A stretch of DNA of 64,000 bases, from positions 1,550,001 through 1,614,000 of the forward strand of contig NZ_CP028908.1 in assembly GCF_024181725.1 (NCBI RefSeq). The letters are read 5' to 3'. The stretch's first letter is position 1. Each line of letters opens with the position of its first letter. The position numbers were made by a program, and so were the translations under genes. Under the pieces are notes generated by a model. That model made no database searches, was not told the origin of the DNA, and saw nothing but the letters and a program-made list of their open reading frames with translations. This document shows positions 9,335-19,142 of the stretch, in pieces. This stretch comes from Bradyrhizobium sp. WD16. GTDB taxonomy: Bacteria; Pseudomonadota; Alphaproteobacteria; Rhizobiales; Xanthobacteraceae.

Positions 9335-10405
9335 ATGGCAGGGGCAGAAGAGCAGAAGGGCGGCAGAGCGGGCGTGTTGGCGCGCTCGTTTCTTAACGTG
9401 CTCCCCGGCACATTGCTTTGCATCGGCATCACCGCGGCGGCGATTGCCGTCCAGGCGGTCGAGGAGCACGCATTCGCTCACCCTTACGTCGAAGCGCTGG
9501 TGCTCGCGATCCTGATCGGCATCATCGTCCGCAGCGCCTGGCAGCCCGGGCCGCGCTGGGCGGCCGGGATCTCCTTCAGCGGCAAATTCCTACTCGAACT
9601 CGCGGTGATGATGCTGGGGGCGTCCATCAGCCTCGGCGCCATCGTCGCCTCGGGACCGGCGCTGCTCACCGGCATCATCGCCGCCGTGCTGCTGGCGATC
9701 CTGGCGAGCTATTCCATCAGCCGCGCCTTCGGCCTGCCGCAGCGCATCTCGATCCTGATCGCCTGCGGCAATTCGATCTGCGGCAATTCGGCCATCGCCG
9801 CGGTGGCGCCGGTGATCGGCGCCAGCAGCGACGACATCGCGTCCTCAATCGCCTTCACCGCGGTGCTCGGCGTCGTGGTGGTGCTGGCGCTGCCCCTCGC
9901 CTTCCCCCTGTTCCATCTCACCGAGACCCAGTACGGCACCCTCGCCGGGCTGACCGTCTATGCGGTGCCTCAGGTGCTCGCCGCCACGCTGCCGATCGGC
10001 ATCGTCGCAACGCAGGTCGGCACGCTGGTCAAGCTGGTACGGGTGTTGATGCTCGGCCCCGTCGTGGTGTCGCTGTCGCTGCTGCGTGGCCGCCTTGCTG
10101 CCGACAGCGGCGCAGCGACCGGCGTGAAGAAGCCCGGCCTTTCCCATTTGGTGCCGTGGTTCATCGTCGGCTTCCTGCTGCTCGCCACCCTACACTCGCT
10201 CGGCCTCGTTCCCGATGCCGCAATCCGTCCGATCACCTATGCCTCGGCCCTGCTCACCATCGTCTCCATGGCGGCACTCGGCCTTGCGGTCGACGTCCGG
10301 GTGATCGGGCGGCTCGGTCCCCGCATCACCTTCGCCGTGACCTGTTCGCTGATCGTGCTGTTCGTCATCAGCATGATCCTGATCCGCGTGCTGCGGATCG
10401 GGTGA
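9335..10405 (+). CDS. YeiH/UPF0324 family putative sulfate-type exporter
   Basis: This 356-residue integral membrane protein has about ten hydrophobic segments and belongs to the YeiH (UPF0324) family. Family hallmarks include [20 protein letters not shown] near residues 145-165 and a conserved [15 protein letters not shown] segment. Start ATG 9335 is preceded by AGGA at a seven-base spacing. The gene is on the opposite strand to the two molybdenum hydroxylase genes on each side. YeiH homologues have been annotated as putative sulfate exporters, and some are linked to taurine-derived sulfite/sulfate release, but the substrate here is not shown. Confidence 0.88.
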   Translation: MAGAEEQKGGRAGVLARSFLNVLPGTLLCIGITAAAIAVQAVEEHAFAHPYVEALVLAILIGIIVRSAWQPGPRWAAGISFSGKFLLELAVMMLGASISLGAIVASGPALLTGIIAAVLLAILASYSISRAFGLPQRISILIACGNSICGNSAIAAVAPVIGASSDDIASSIAFTAVLGVVVVLALPLAFPLFHLTETQYGTLAGLTVYAVPQVLAATLPIGIVATQVGTLVKLVRVLMLGPVVVSLSLLRGRLAADSGAATGVKKPGLSHLVPWFIVGFLLLATLHSLGLVPDAAIRPITYASALLTIVSMAALGLAVDVRVIGRLGPRITFAVTCSLIVLFVISMILIRVLRIG

Positions 10406-10441
10406 AGGGCTTGGCCAAACACTGTCGGCCAGCCCGCCCCG

Positions 10442-12817
10442 TCACGCCTGTTGCCGGATTGCTGCCCAGATCTTCTCGCGGGTCAGCGGCATGTCGAGAT
10501 GCTCGATGCCGAATTCCTTGAGCGCATCGACGACCGCATTGACCACCGCCGGCGGCGCGCCGGTGGCGCCGGCCTCGCCGCATCCCTTGGCGCCCAGCGG
10601 ATTGGTCCTGGTCGGCGCATCCTCGTAGAGATCGACGGTGATCGGCGCGAGGTCATCGGCGCGCGGCAGGCTGTAATCCATGAAGGACGCGGTCACGAGC
10701 TGCCCCGCTTCGTCATAGCGCGTCTCTTCATAGAGCGCCTGGCCGATGCCCTGCACCACGCCGCCGATCACCTGACCGCGCACGATCAGCGGATTGATGA
10801 TGCGGCCGAAATCGTCGACCACGGTGTAATTGACGACCCGCGGAATGCCGGTGTCGAGATCGATCTCGACTTCGCAGACATGACAGCCGTTGGGATAGTT
10901 GAAGGCTTCGCGCTCGTAGCGCGCCGCTTCATCAAGCCCCGGCGTCATGCCCTTGGGCAACCGCGCCGGATCGAATGACGCCGCCACCACCTCGGTGAAG
11001 GCGATGGCGCGATCGGTGCCGGCGACGGCGAAACGGCCGCCGGTGAATTCGAGATCGACCTCGCCGGTCTCCAGCAGATGGGCGGCGATGGTCTTCGCCT
11101 TGGCGATCACCTGGCGCGCGGCGAGCAGCACCGCCGTACCGCCGAGTTGCAGCGAGCGCGAGCCGCCGTGGCCGCCGCCTTCGGCGGTGAGATCGGTGTC
11201 GGCCTGGCGGAAGATGAATTGCGACGGATCGAGACCGAATTGCGAAGCCGCGATCTGCACGAAACTCGTCTCATGGCCCTGACCGTTGGACTGGGTGCCG
11301 ACTGCCAGCGTCGCCCGGCCATCCGCCGCGAAGGCGATGCGCGCGGCATCGGCGGGCGGCCCGAGGGTCGCCTCGAGATAATAGGCGACGCCGAGCCCGC
11401 ACCTCCGGTTCCGCCTGCGCGCCGCCTGCGCCCGCTTGGCAAAGCCCTTCTCGTCGGCGAGTTCGAGGGCGCGGCCGAGCACCGTCTCGAACGCGCCGCT
11501 GTCGATCTCGCGGCCGAGCGCGGTGCGATAGGGCAATTGCGACGGCTTGATCAGGTTCTTGCGGCGCAGCTTGACCGCCGACATCCCGAGCCGGCGCGCC
11601 GCGACGTCGATGGTGCGCTCGACGAGATAGATCGCCTCCGGCCGGCCGGCGCCGCGATAGGCATCGACCGGCACCGTATTGGTGAAGGCGGCGCGCACCT
11701 CCATGCCGATCACCGGAATCGCGTAGGCGCCGCCGAGCACGGCAGCGGTTGGAATCGTCGGGATCAGCGCGCCATTGGTGGAGAGATGGCCACCGAGATT
11801 GGCGAAGGTCTCGACTTTGAGCGCAGTGAAGCGGCCGGTGACGTCGAGGCCGAGCGATACGTGGGTGACGAGGTCACGCGCATGGGCATCGGAGACGAAG
11901 GAGCCGCTGCGATCATTGATCCACTTGATCGAGCGGTCGAGGCTGTCGCAGGCGAACAACGTCATGGCGTGTTCGGGCTGGAGCTGGTTCTTGCAGCCGA
12001 ATCCGCCGCCGACATCATCGGCCCGGCAATGCAGCTTGTCCTTGGGCCAGCCGAACAGGTCGCAGAGCTGGCTCTGGAAGTTGAAGGGGTTCTGAATCGA
12101 GCCGGAGAAGGTGATGCGGCCGCTCTTGGCCTCGCGCCGGGCGATGACGCCGCGCGGCTCCATGGAATTGGGGATCAGGCGGTTGTTGACGAGATCGAGC
12201 TCGATGACATGGGCCGAGGCGGCGAGCGCCGTCGCCGCCTTGTCGACGTCGCCGACCCGCCAGACAAAACCGAGATTGCCCGGCGCATGCTCCGGCCACA
12301 GCTCGGGTGCCCCCGGCGCCAGCGCGCCGCGCGCATCGACCACCACGGAGAGCGGCGCATAATCGACCTCGATCAATTCCAGCGCGTCGTTGGCCTGCGC
12401 CGCGCTCTCCGCCACCACCATGGCGACGCATTCGCCGACATGACGGACACGCCCGACCGCGAGCCCAGGCCGCGGCGGCGTCGCGATCGGCGAACCGTCG
12501 GCCTGCTTGATGGCCGGGCGTTGCGGCAGGCCGGTGAAGCCGGCCGCCTGCCAGTCGGCGCCGGTGTAGACCGCCACGACGCCGGGCGCAGCCCTGGCGC
12601 GCGTCACGTCGATGGCGCGGATCTCGGCATGGGCCTGGGGCGAGCGCAGGAAGGCGGCATGAAGCAGACCCTTGTCCGGCGTATCGTCGACATAGTGGCC
12701 GCGGCCGGTGATGAAGCGCAGGTCCTCGCTCCGGCGCAGCGGCTGGCCGATGCCGAACCGCGGCACCGGTCCGGTCGAGGTCTCGCCCTCTGCCAACGGG
12801 GCAACGGTGGTCTGCAT
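10442..12817 (-). CDS. Xanthine dehydrogenase family protein, molybdopterin-binding large subunit (paralogue)
   Basis: This 791-residue protein is a second CoxL/XDH-type large subunit, clearly paralogous to the one at 6508-8835. It shares the hammerhead start ([18 protein letters not shown]), the [16 protein letters not shown] motif near residue 383 and the C-terminal [20 protein letters not shown] with the catalytic Glu. ATG 12817 follows GCAGGA with good spacing. Longer in-frame starts upstream would translate the C-rich leader and are less likely. It too lacks neighbouring FAD and [2Fe-2S] subunit genes, so electrons must pass to partners encoded elsewhere, or the protein has another role. 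Confidence 0.9.
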   Translation of the reverse strand: MQTTVAPLAEGETSTGPVPRFGIGQPLRRSEDLRFITGRGHYVDDTPDKGLLHAAFLRSPQAHAEIRAIDVTRARAAPGVVAVYTGADWQAAGFTGLPQRPAIKQADGSPIATPPRPGLAVGRVRHVGECVAMVVAESAAQANDALELIEVDYAPLSVVVDARGALAPGAPELWPEHAPGNLGFVWRVGDVDKAATALAASAHVIELDLVNNRLIPNSMEPRGVIARREAKSGRITFSGSIQNPFNFQSQLCDLFGWPKDKLHCRADDVGGGFGCKNQLQPEHAMTLFACDSLDRSIKWINDRSGSFVSDAHARDLVTHVSLGLDVTGRFTALKVETFANLGGHLSTNGALIPTIPTAAVLGGAYAIPVIGMEVRAAFTNTVPVDAYRGAGRPEAIYLVERTIDVAARRLGMSAVKLRRKNLIKPSQLPYRTALGREIDSGAFETVLGRALELADEKGFAKRAQAARRRNRRCGLGVAYYLEATLGPPADAARIAFAADGRATLAVGTQSNGQGHETSFVQIAASQFGLDPSQFIFRQADTDLTAEGGGHGGSRSLQLGGTAVLLAARQVIAKAKTIAAHLLETGEVDLEFTGGRFAVAGTDRAIAFTEVVAASFDPARLPKGMTPGLDEAARYEREAFNYPNGCHVCEVEIDLDTGIPRVVNYTVVDDFGRIINPLIVRGQVIGGVVQGIGQALYEETRYDEAGQLVTASFMDYSLPRADDLAPITVDLYEDAPTRTNPLGAKGCGEAGATGAPPAVVNAVVDALKEFGIEHLDMPLTREKIWAAIRQQA

Positions 12818-12848
12818 GGGTGATCCTGCGGGGCGTTTCGGGATTGGT

Positions 12849-12872
12849 CGGGGCGGGGCGGGGCGGGGCGGG
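12849..12872. repeat. (CGGGG)n tract
   Basis: Four CGGGG units followed by CGGG lie 32 bases upstream of the 12817 start codon. The G-run spacing fits a G-quadruplex on the plus strand, with the C-rich strand in the leader of the leftward gene. Confidence 0.8.
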
Positions 12873-13004
12873 AACAGATACCTTGTTCGCCTCGCAGAGG
12901 GAACGGCGCTCCACACGCGCCAGCAATGACGAAGGCGGGAGGCTCGTGGCGGCGACCGTCGCCGGCAGAACCAGCGGCAACAAACACGTCGCAATGCAAG
13001 GAGC

Positions 13005-13081
13005 TGGCGATCCCGGGAAGACTCGAACTTCCGACCTGCGGTTTAGGAAACCGCCGCTCTATCCGGCTGAGCTACGGGACC
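13005..13081 (-). tRNA. tRNA-Arg (anticodon CCT)
   Basis: The minus strand folds into a full cloverleaf. The acceptor stem is GGTCCCG/CGGGATC with discriminator G and an encoded CCA. The D arm is GCTC/GAGC. The anticodon stem is GCGGT/ACCGC with loop TTCCTAA, giving anticodon CCT. The T arm is GGAAG-TTCGAGT-CTTCC. It reads AGG codons. No duplicated tRNA 3' end (att site) was found nearby. Confidence 0.97.
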
Positions 13082-13665
13082 GTCGGCGCCATGCATAGCA
13101 AAGCCGCGGCAAAGATGCCACCCGCCTCGCATGATTGATCACGGGCAGGTCGTCACCTGATTGCTGCAGATCCCGGTGACCCAGCCCCGGCGCGGCCCGC
13201 ACATTGAGGCCGGCCGGATCGCTGTCGCTCGAGGGCTACGATCAGTTCAATAGACTCACCCCCTCCATGGCAAAGCCGGCCGGAATGCCGCCGGGACCAT
13301 CGGCGACGTTGGCGGCCGAGTTTGCCAACCCTGCGGCCCGCTTTCCGCAGTTCGTGTCTGGAAAATGTCGCAACCGACTGGGGGCGGTTCTTGTGAAGGT
13401 TTTCGGATGCCGGCCCCATGAAGGTGGGCGGCGCGCACCGCGGCCGGCGCACGCAGACCTCCAACGGAGGAAAATCGCGGGAGGCGTGGCGAGGTGGCGC
13501 GTCAGACGCTATGGGGATTTCGACGCTGGCGGCCGGTTGCCGAGGTACGTCGAACGCCTGTTTGGGAAGCGATCGAGGCGGTGACGATCGCATCCAAACG
13601 TCCCTCTCGCTTGGTCGTCTCAAGTGGGAAGAATCGATGCGCCCGCCCAGGTTACGGGCGCGGCA
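13082..13665. other. 584-base region without an intact gene
   Basis: No convincing intact coding region was seen on either strand between the tRNA and the MarC-family gene. The only protein-like signal is a short decayed SH3-type fragment at 13139-13235 (listed separately). Longer open frames have the composition of GC-driven chance frames. Confidence 0.5.
13139..13235 (-). pseudogene. Possible SH3-like domain remnant
   Basis: On the minus strand one frame reads SDSDPAGLNVRAAPG, the start of a bacterial SH3 domain as seen in many periplasmic rhizobial proteins. Another frame directly after it reads WVTGICSNQVTTCP and stops, which looks like a natural C-terminus. The frames do not join and a stop lies just upstream, so this is at best a decayed fragment. 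Confidence 0.3.
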
Positions 13666-14304
13666 TCAGTGCGGCACGAAGCCGGCAAGCTTTAGACCCG
13701 TTAGAGTCACGTCTACGGCGAGTGCCGCCTGCAAGGTCGCAAAGACCCACCCAACGACCGCGAGCGTCGCTAAGCCGACAAATCGAATGATAAAACCCGC
13801 GAACAGCATGCCGACGAGATTAAGCGCAAGCATGAGGACAAGCACGACGTAGATTTGATTTTGAAGGGTGTCATTACCTTGGGCGAGCGATAGAAACAAC
13901 ACTACGGTGACGACACCAGTCGGGGTAACGATTGTCGGAATCGCGATTGGCGAGAAAGCAAGCGCCGCAGCGGACACCGGATTGGGGCTTTCGCTTCCCG
14001 CACGTTCGCCGGTGTGTTTCATCGCCTCCTCCAGCGATGACAGTGTTGAGAACGTTGACCGTAACAGCAAGATGCCGATGGCGATCTCGAGTGCCGCAGT
14101 CGACACATGCCAACTCTGGATAGTTCCCGCGCCGAATAATGCGACCAGCGCAATGACCGCAGCTGAGATCAGCGTTGCCAGCACAGCGACGCGGATTCGG
14201 TACCTTCTATCAGCCTGTCTGGTCAGTTTGTGGAAGGCCGGAATCGGCTTCAAGGGTCCCAACGCGAGGAACAGGATGGTGAAGACATACGCGATGGGAA
14301 CCAC
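13666..14304 (-). CDS. MarC family integral membrane protein
   Basis: This 212-residue protein has six predicted membrane segments and matches the MarC/UPF0056 family. The family opening is visible (ALGPLKPIPAFHKLT, normally NPIG-like), as is the later block AFSPIAIPTIVTPTG. MarC proteins were once linked to multiple-antibiotic resistance, but that role is not supported in E. coli; some relatives export amino acids. The gene looks less GC-rich than its neighbours and uses different codons. It sits between tRNA-Arg and a palindrome cluster, so recent acquisition is possible. It has no operon partner. Confidence 0.8.
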   Translation of the reverse strand: MVPIAYVFTILFLALGPLKPIPAFHKLTRQADRRYRIRVAVLATLISAAVIALVALFGAGTIQSWHVSTAALEIAIGILLLRSTFSTLSSLEEAMKHTGERAGSESPNPVSAAALAFSPIAIPTIVTPTGVVTVVLFLSLAQGNDTLQNQIYVVLVLMLALNLVGMLFAGFIIRFVGLATLAVVGWVFATLQAALAVDVTLTGLKLAGFVPH

Positions 14305-14378
14305 AATGGCACCTCGGCCGCCCCAATGGGCATTCTAATATACCATACAATGCTGGCTTCCGCTCACCCACGCCAGCA

Positions 14379-14454
14379 CTAGTGTCCCGTTTCCGACGTT
14401 CGTACCCCCATTGCAGCAGGCGCTCATACGAACGTTGGAAACAACGGGGACACC
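14379..14454. repeat. Palindromic element A
   Basis: The left arm CTAGTGTCCCGTTTCCGACG pairs with a right arm near 14427-14454 reading TACGAACGTTGGAAACAACG and ending in GGACACC. The arms end in the AGTGT.../...ACAC(C/T) termini shared by the next elements. It lies 3' to the start of the MarC gene and is non-coding. Confidence 0.75.
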
Positions 14455-14469
14455 AACATCATTATGATC

Positions 14470-14542
14470 CTAGTGTCCTGTCTCCGAATTACCACTTCGT
14501 TTGCCTCACCCTCGCACGGTCATTCGGAGACATCGGGACACT
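14470..14542. repeat. Palindromic element B
   Basis: The left arm CTAGTGTCCTGTCTCCGAAT pairs with a right arm CATTCGGAGACATCGGGACA plus CT. It shares the terminal CTAGTGTCC/GGGACAC with element A, but the inner arm sequence is different. Confidence 0.75.
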
Positions 14543-14557
14543 CGCAAAATCAAAAAG

Positions 14558-14634
14558 CTAGTGTGGCTTATGTCTCGCAATTGCCTACGAGAGGCTTGCC
14601 GCAAAGGCGGTAGGCAATTGCGAGACGCCACACC
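14558..14634. repeat. Palindromic element C
   Basis: The left arm CTAGTGTGGCTTATGTCTCG continues CAATTGCCTA and pairs with a right arm GGTAGGCAATTGCGAGACG followed by CCACACC. The stem is long and nearly perfect. The head CTAGTGTGG is again shared. Confidence 0.78.
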
Positions 14635-14710
14635 AGTGTGGTTTTGGATCTGACGCGCGTTTGAAGAACTCACTCCAATGCTGAAACGAGCGTCAGATCC
14701 ACCGCACTAG
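14634..14710. repeat. Palindromic element D
   Basis: The left arm CAGTGTGGTTTTGGATCTGA plus CGCGCGT pairs with ACGAGCGTCAGATCCACCGC plus ACTAG. It abuts element C. A copy differing at only about five positions over 70 bases, in the opposite orientation, lies at 21921-21994. Confidence 0.8.
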
Positions 14711-14905
14711 AAGTCCAGAGCCAGTCCCTCAACCAGGATTGGAGTGCGCCCACGGCGCGGCGGCGGGCCCGCCGCTTGGGTACAGTCAGGCCTTCCTCGC
14801 GACACAGCCGATGATCCGATTGGTCCCGGACGTCTCGCCGCGCTGCCGTAGCAGCACGAACAGCCGCCGGTAGCCGAACCGCCGGCGTTGGCGAAGCTCA
14901 AGTGG
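14711..14905 (-). pseudogene. IS3-family transposase (orfB) remnant
   Basis: One minus-strand frame reads LRQRRRFGYRRLFVLLRQRG, the well-known RRRFGYRRLHxLLRREG segment of IS3-family orfB. The other frame then continues the same protein as RLCREEGLTVPKRRARRR, matching the LYREEGLxVRRRRRR segment. The switch of frame shows a frameshift, and no N-terminal HTH or DDE catalytic region remains. It directly abuts palindromic element D. It marks past IS activity here. Confidence 0.75.
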
Positions 14906-15238
14906 GACCCCGCCGTTGCCGTCGGGCGCAGGCATTCCAACCGATCGGAAGCGGCGGCTGCGACATTTGATCGGCTTTTCGCCAGGACGAACTGCCGGGC
15001 CTTCGGTTCGGCTGCGACGACAAAGCGGCGCGGACCGTCGTGCGCTGGCCGCCCCACCACAATCAATACGAGCAAACAGCCCCTCTGCACAATCAATTAG
15101 ACATGTTCCTTCATCGCTCCGTCACGCCTGTGTCACGCGCTCGAATTGTGCGGTGGCCGTCAGGCAAGTTGCGCGCGCGCTTTTGGAGATTGTTAAACCC
15201 TTGCCCGATATTGCGACTGCGAAATCGGGGGCGATGGC

Positions 15239-17224
15239 ATGCTGGGCTTGGCGACAATCAGATCGGCGGTTGCGTCGCACGTACGCATGGGCTTGAGGCT
15301 GCAGATTGCCGTGCTGACGATCGCCGGTGTCGCCTTGACCGGCGCGCTTTGCCTCGCCGGGCTGTTCGCGGTGTCTCAAACACAAATCGCCGCCGACGAC
15401 AGCATGCGCCTGCGCAACGAGGCCGCCGGCCTGACCGAGGGCTATCTCGCCGCCCGCCAGATCGGCGCCGACTTCATCCGCAAGCCCGCCGAGACCGCCA
15501 TCGCACGCCACGCCGAGGTCATCAACAAGGCGCTCGGTTATCTCGCCGATATCGAAGCGGCCCTCGGCGCGGCAGCGACCGGCGAGGCCTCGCGCCAGGC
15601 CGCCGCCCTGCACAGCGGCATGAATCTCTACGCCACGCGCTTTCAGAACCTCGTCTCCGCCCGGCGCAATCTCGGCTTCAACGAGAACGAAGGCCTGCAG
15701 GGCCGGCTGCGCGACGCCGCCCATCAGATCGAGGCGCGCCTCGATCCGATGGGCCAGCAGCACCTCTCCAACCTGCTGCTCTTGATGCGGCGTCACGAGA
15801 AGGACTTCATGCTGCGCGGTGGCGACACCTACGTCGACCAGTTCCAGAAGCGGGTCGGAGAATTCGAAACCGCCCTCGCCGCCCCTTCGTTGAGCGCCGC
15901 CGAGAAGGACGAGCTACGCAGGCTCGTGGCGGCCTATCGCACAGCCTTCCTGGCGTTCAGCTTGAGCTGGGAGACACTGAACGAAGAGGCCGACGACTAC
16001 GCCACGGTGTTCGACCAGACCCGGCCGACGCTGGTGGCGCTCGGCGAGGAGGCCAATCAGAGCTATCTGGCGGCACAGGCTCACGCGAGCCAGACCCGGC
16101 AGTATCTCAACTGGTCGATCCTCACCGCCATCCTCGCCATCGGCGCCGTCGCGCTCTATTTCGGGCAGCGGATCGCGCGCAGCCTGGCGTTGACCACGGC
16201 GGCGATGCGCCGGCTCGCCGGCGGCGACTTCGATGTGGTGCTGCCGGGGCTTCATCGCCGCGACGAGATCGGCGAGATGGCGCTGGCGGTCGAGGACTTC
16301 AAGATCCGTGCGGCCGAACGGGCGCAATTGGAGATCGAGCAGCGCAGCGAACAGGATCGCATCCTCGCGGCGCGCAGCAAGGCCGAAATCCGGCAACTGG
16401 CGAACCTGTTCGAAAACGCGGTTGGCGAGATCATCGCCACCGTGGCCGCGACCGCGGTCGAGCTGGAGTCGACCGCGGAAAAGCTCAAGCACAATGCCGA
16501 CGCCACCGCGGCGCTGTCGGCCGATGTCGCCACGGCTTCGGAGGCCGCCGCCTCCAGCGTCCGCCTTGTCGACGCCGCGGTCACCGGCATGGCGAGGTCG
16601 GTGGCGACGATCGGCGAACAGATGGCGGTTTCCAACCGCATCGCCGAGGACGCTGTCCGGCAGGCCGGCATCACCGATACGCGCATTCTCGACCTTGCGC
16701 AGGCAGCCACGCGCATCGGCGAGGTCGTCAACCTGATCCAGTCGATCGCCAAGCAGACCAATCTGCTCGCCCTGAATGCCACCATCGAGGCGGCCCGCGC
16801 CGGCTCGGCCGGCCGCGGCTTCGCGATCGTAGCGCAGGAGGTCAAGGCGCTTGCCTCGCAGACCGCCCAGGCGACCGGCGATATCCAGGCGCATATCGCC
16901 GGCATGCAGACCGCGACCGACGGCTCGGTCGCGGCACTGCGCGGCGTCAGCGACATCATCACGAGGATCGCCGAGATCGCGGCAGAAACCGGCCTTGCGG
17001 TCTCCGGCCAGGGCCAGATCACCCACGAGATCGCCGACAGTGCCCAACACGCGGCGGCGGAGACCGGTGAGGTCGGCGCCCGCATCATCGCCCTCAGTTC
17101 CGCGGCCACCGACACCGGAACGGCGTCGTCGCAGGTCCTCACCTCGGCGCGGCAGCTGTCATCCGAGAGCCATCGCCTGAAGGCAGAGCTGGCAAGCTTC
17201 CTGTCGCGCGTCCGCGCGGCGTAG
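15239..17224 (+). CDS. Methyl-accepting chemotaxis protein with HBM-type sensor
   Basis: This 661-residue chemoreceptor has TM1 at residues about 20-42 and a long all-helical periplasmic sensor of about 255 residues resembling the helical bimodular (HBM) domain (for example [20 protein letters not shown]). TM2 lies near 300-320, followed by a HAMP domain ([20 protein letters not shown]). The cytoplasmic signalling hairpin tip is intact ([20 protein letters not shown]). HBM receptors of pseudomonads sense TCA intermediates or other organic acids; the ligand here is unknown. No C-terminal CheR pentapeptide was seen. It stands alone, outside any che operon. Confidence 0.93.
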   Translation: MLGLATIRSAVASHVRMGLRLQIAVLTIAGVALTGALCLAGLFAVSQTQIAADDSMRLRNEAAGLTEGYLAARQIGADFIRKPAETAIARHAEVINKALGYLADIEAALGAAATGEASRQAAALHSGMNLYATRFQNLVSARRNLGFNENEGLQGRLRDAAHQIEARLDPMGQQHLSNLLLLMRRHEKDFMLRGGDTYVDQFQKRVGEFETALAAPSLSAAEKDELRRLVAAYRTAFLAFSLSWETLNEEADDYATVFDQTRPTLVALGEEANQSYLAAQAHASQTRQYLNWSILTAILAIGAVALYFGQRIARSLALTTAAMRRLAGGDFDVVLPGLHRRDEIGEMALAVEDFKIRAAERAQLEIEQRSEQDRILAARSKAEIRQLANLFENAVGEIIATVAATAVELESTAEKLKHNADATAALSADVATASEAAASSVRLVDAAVTGMARSVATIGEQMAVSNRIAEDAVRQAGITDTRILDLAQAATRIGEVVNLIQSIAKQTNLLALNATIEAARAGSAGRGFAIVAQEVKALASQTAQATGDIQAHIAGMQTATDGSVAALRGVSDIITRIAEIAAETGLAVSGQGQITHEIADSAQHAAAETGEVGARIIALSSAATDTGTASSQVLTSARQLSSESHRLKAELASFLSRVRAA

Positions 17225-17287
17225 CGCTCCCCGCTTGGACGCAAGCGCCGCAACCCAATCTTAAAGCCTTGCGCGGTTAGCTGCGGC

Positions 17288-18382
17288 ATGCCGACCGACC
17301 GGATATGCAACTGGTGGTTCGATCACCGTGCCGCCTGGCGCGCCCCGGCGGCGTTGATCCTCTTGGCCGGCACGCTGGCCCTGATCGTCGTCGGATTTGC
17401 CACGATGCCCGAGCCGCAGCCGGCGCTCTTCCCGGGCAATGGTGATGTCGCGCTGTATCGCCGCATCACCGATCGCCTCCATAACGGCCAGCCCTATTAT
17501 GAGGCCGCCGTCGAAGAGCATCGCACCACCGGCTATCCGCTGCGGCCGTTTCTCACCGTCCGGCCACCGCTGCTGGCGGATATTCTGGCGATGCTGCCCG
17601 GCGACGGCGGGCGGCGCCTCGCGCTGCTGACACTCGCCGCCGCGACTTTCGCCGCCTGGGCTTTCCGCCTGTCGCGCCGAGGGCTCCATCCGGTCCGCTA
17701 TTGCGCCGCGCTGCTGCTGCTGGCCGTCGGCATCGCCCCCGCGTTCCTTGCCGAGGCCGAGCCGGTCCACGAGGTCTGGGCCGGCCTGCTCATCGCCCTG
17801 TCGCTGGTGCTGCGACGGCAAGAAGCCTGGTTCGCCAGCGTCGTCATCGCGACGCTCGCCGCATTGCTGCGCGAGCTCGCCGCGCCCTATCTCCTGGTGA
17901 TGGCGGCGGTGGCGCTTGCGGAGCAACAGCGCAAGGAGGCAGCAGCCTGGTTCGCCGGTTTTGCGATCTTCACCGCCGCGCTGATGCTGCATGCGGCGAC
18001 CGTGAACGGGCTGGTGACGCCGGCCGACCGTCTGTCCGCCAGCTGGGTCCGATTCGGCGGCTGGCCGTTCGTGATGCAGGCAAGCGAATGGGCATTGCTC
18101 GGTCCCCTCTTCCCGCGGTGGCTGGTGCCGGCGCTGGTGCCGCTGGCGCTCTTTGGCTTCACCGCCTGGCGCGGCGCGCTGGGACGGCGTCTTGCGCTCA
18201 CCGTCGGCGGCTACGTCGTCGGCTTTCTCTGCTTCGGCCGCGCCGACAATTCCTATTGGGGGCTGATGATCGCGCCCCTGCTGCCGCTCGGGCTGCTTGC
18301 GACCTGGCCGGCGCTGCGGCGCTGCCTCGGCGATCTTCGCGCCGGTCGTCGTTCGCGCCCGGCCGCCGGTCTTGCGGCCTGA
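17288..18382 (+). CDS. Polytopic membrane protein, GT-C glycosyltransferase-like
   Basis: This 364-residue protein has about ten hydrophobic segments and a first extracytoplasmic loop with GNGDVALYRRITDRLHNGQP. That recalls the acidic D-x-x-x-Y motif after TM1 in GT-C/GT87-type polyprenyl-phosphate sugar transferases. Total length and a large first loop fit that fold, but no family-defining motif is unambiguous. It follows the chemoreceptor by about 60 bases on the same strand, with no obvious functional link. With the acyltransferase-3 and beta-helix protein downstream, it may belong to a surface-glycan gene set. Confidence 0.6.
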   Translation: MPTDRICNWWFDHRAAWRAPAALILLAGTLALIVVGFATMPEPQPALFPGNGDVALYRRITDRLHNGQPYYEAAVEEHRTTGYPLRPFLTVRPPLLADILAMLPGDGGRRLALLTLAAATFAAWAFRLSRRGLHPVRYCAALLLLAVGIAPAFLAEAEPVHEVWAGLLIALSLVLRRQEAWFASVVIATLAALLRELAAPYLLVMAAVALAEQQRKEAAAWFAGFAIFTAALMLHAATVNGLVTPADRLSASWVRFGGWPFVMQASEWALLGPLFPRWLVPALVPLALFGFTAWRGALGRRLALTVGGYVVGFLCFGRADNSYWGLMIAPLLPLGLLATWPALRRCLGDLRAGRRSRPAAGLAA

Positions 18383-18603
18383 CCGCACAGCCTGACAGCG
18401 GCACGCGCCGCTCGCCGGCGCGAAAACACCCTCGTAATTCCGGCCACGGAGGATACCTTCAAGATGAAGATTTGATCCTGCGGCTTACTCCAGCCCGTGA
18501 TTTCCGCCGGGTGCGGCGGTTGCGCCGCGCCGATTCGTCCTCGACGCCCATCAACCGGCACAGCACTTCGACATCCGCGATGCAATCCTGCTTCAGGATG
18601 TCG

Positions 18604-18939
18604 TCAACAGCCGCGATCCAGCTCCGGCAGGTCTCGTCCTTCTCCTCTCTGGCGCCCCATCTGCAGCTCATCCCTTCGATTCGAACCGATGCCGGTTGGC
18701 GGTTTGGGGGGCCTCGGCCGTCGTCCGCTGCCAGCCTGCAGCGTGCGCGCCGGCGCGGCGCTTCGATGGACGTGCTTGGATTTCGGATGCTCGGCGCGAA
18801 GGAAGCGGACGCCGATTTCACTGCTGTTGACGCGGACCAGCTCGCACCGCCGGTAGCCGAGACCGGTGGACGACAGCATGCTGACGTCGATCCCGCGTTC
18901 GAAGGCCACACGTGGATCCTTGCGCTTCCCCCACGCCAT
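18604..18939 (-). pseudogene. PilZ-domain protein with internal deletion
   Basis: The frame opens MAWGKRKDPRVAFERGIDV, the N-terminus of a PilZ protein common in bradyrhizobia that includes the R-x3-R type c-di-GMP contact. It jumps straight to MLSSTGLGYRRCELVRVN and IGVRFLR, which are the domain's last strands. From memory of the family, about 35-45 residues between these blocks, including the D/N-x-S-x-x-G motif, are missing with the frame preserved. After residue 58 the chain runs into a non-homologous basic tail. It is unlikely to bind c-di-GMP. The start is ATG 18939. Confidence 0.65.
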
Positions 18940-19142
18940 TGGACATCTCCACGCGCTGTTGCACGAGAGCGCGCAGTTCAGGCCGTCAAGGCCGGCAAGC
19001 CGCAGTCCAGGGAATCAAGTCGCGATCGGTCGCCTGCAATCCATCGGCGGCCGCGCCGGCAAACCCGGTCGTTCGAAATTCAGATGGGCGCGCCGGCCAG
19101 GCCGGCGCGCCTTCGTCTCGGGACGACGTCAGGTGGAACCGG

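Noticed and set aside
13005-13081. tRNA-Arg as an integration site for a genomic island
   Set aside because: Islands insert at the tRNA 3' end, which here faces 13004 and the molybdenum hydroxylase gene. No integrase and no repeated tRNA 3' segment were found.
14379-14710. CRISPR-like array
   Set aside because: The four units are individual palindromes with different inner arms, not identical direct repeats separated by spacers of constant length; no cas genes are present.
14711-15238. Intact insertion sequence next to the palindromes
   Set aside because: Only a short frameshifted piece of IS3 orfB is recognisable; no terminal inverted repeats, orfA or DDE residues were found.
18459-18671. 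Short minus-strand frame ending in a basic tail, downstream of the PilZ remnant
   Set aside because: No homology recognised, and it overlaps the tail of the PilZ remnant in another frame; more likely decayed sequence.
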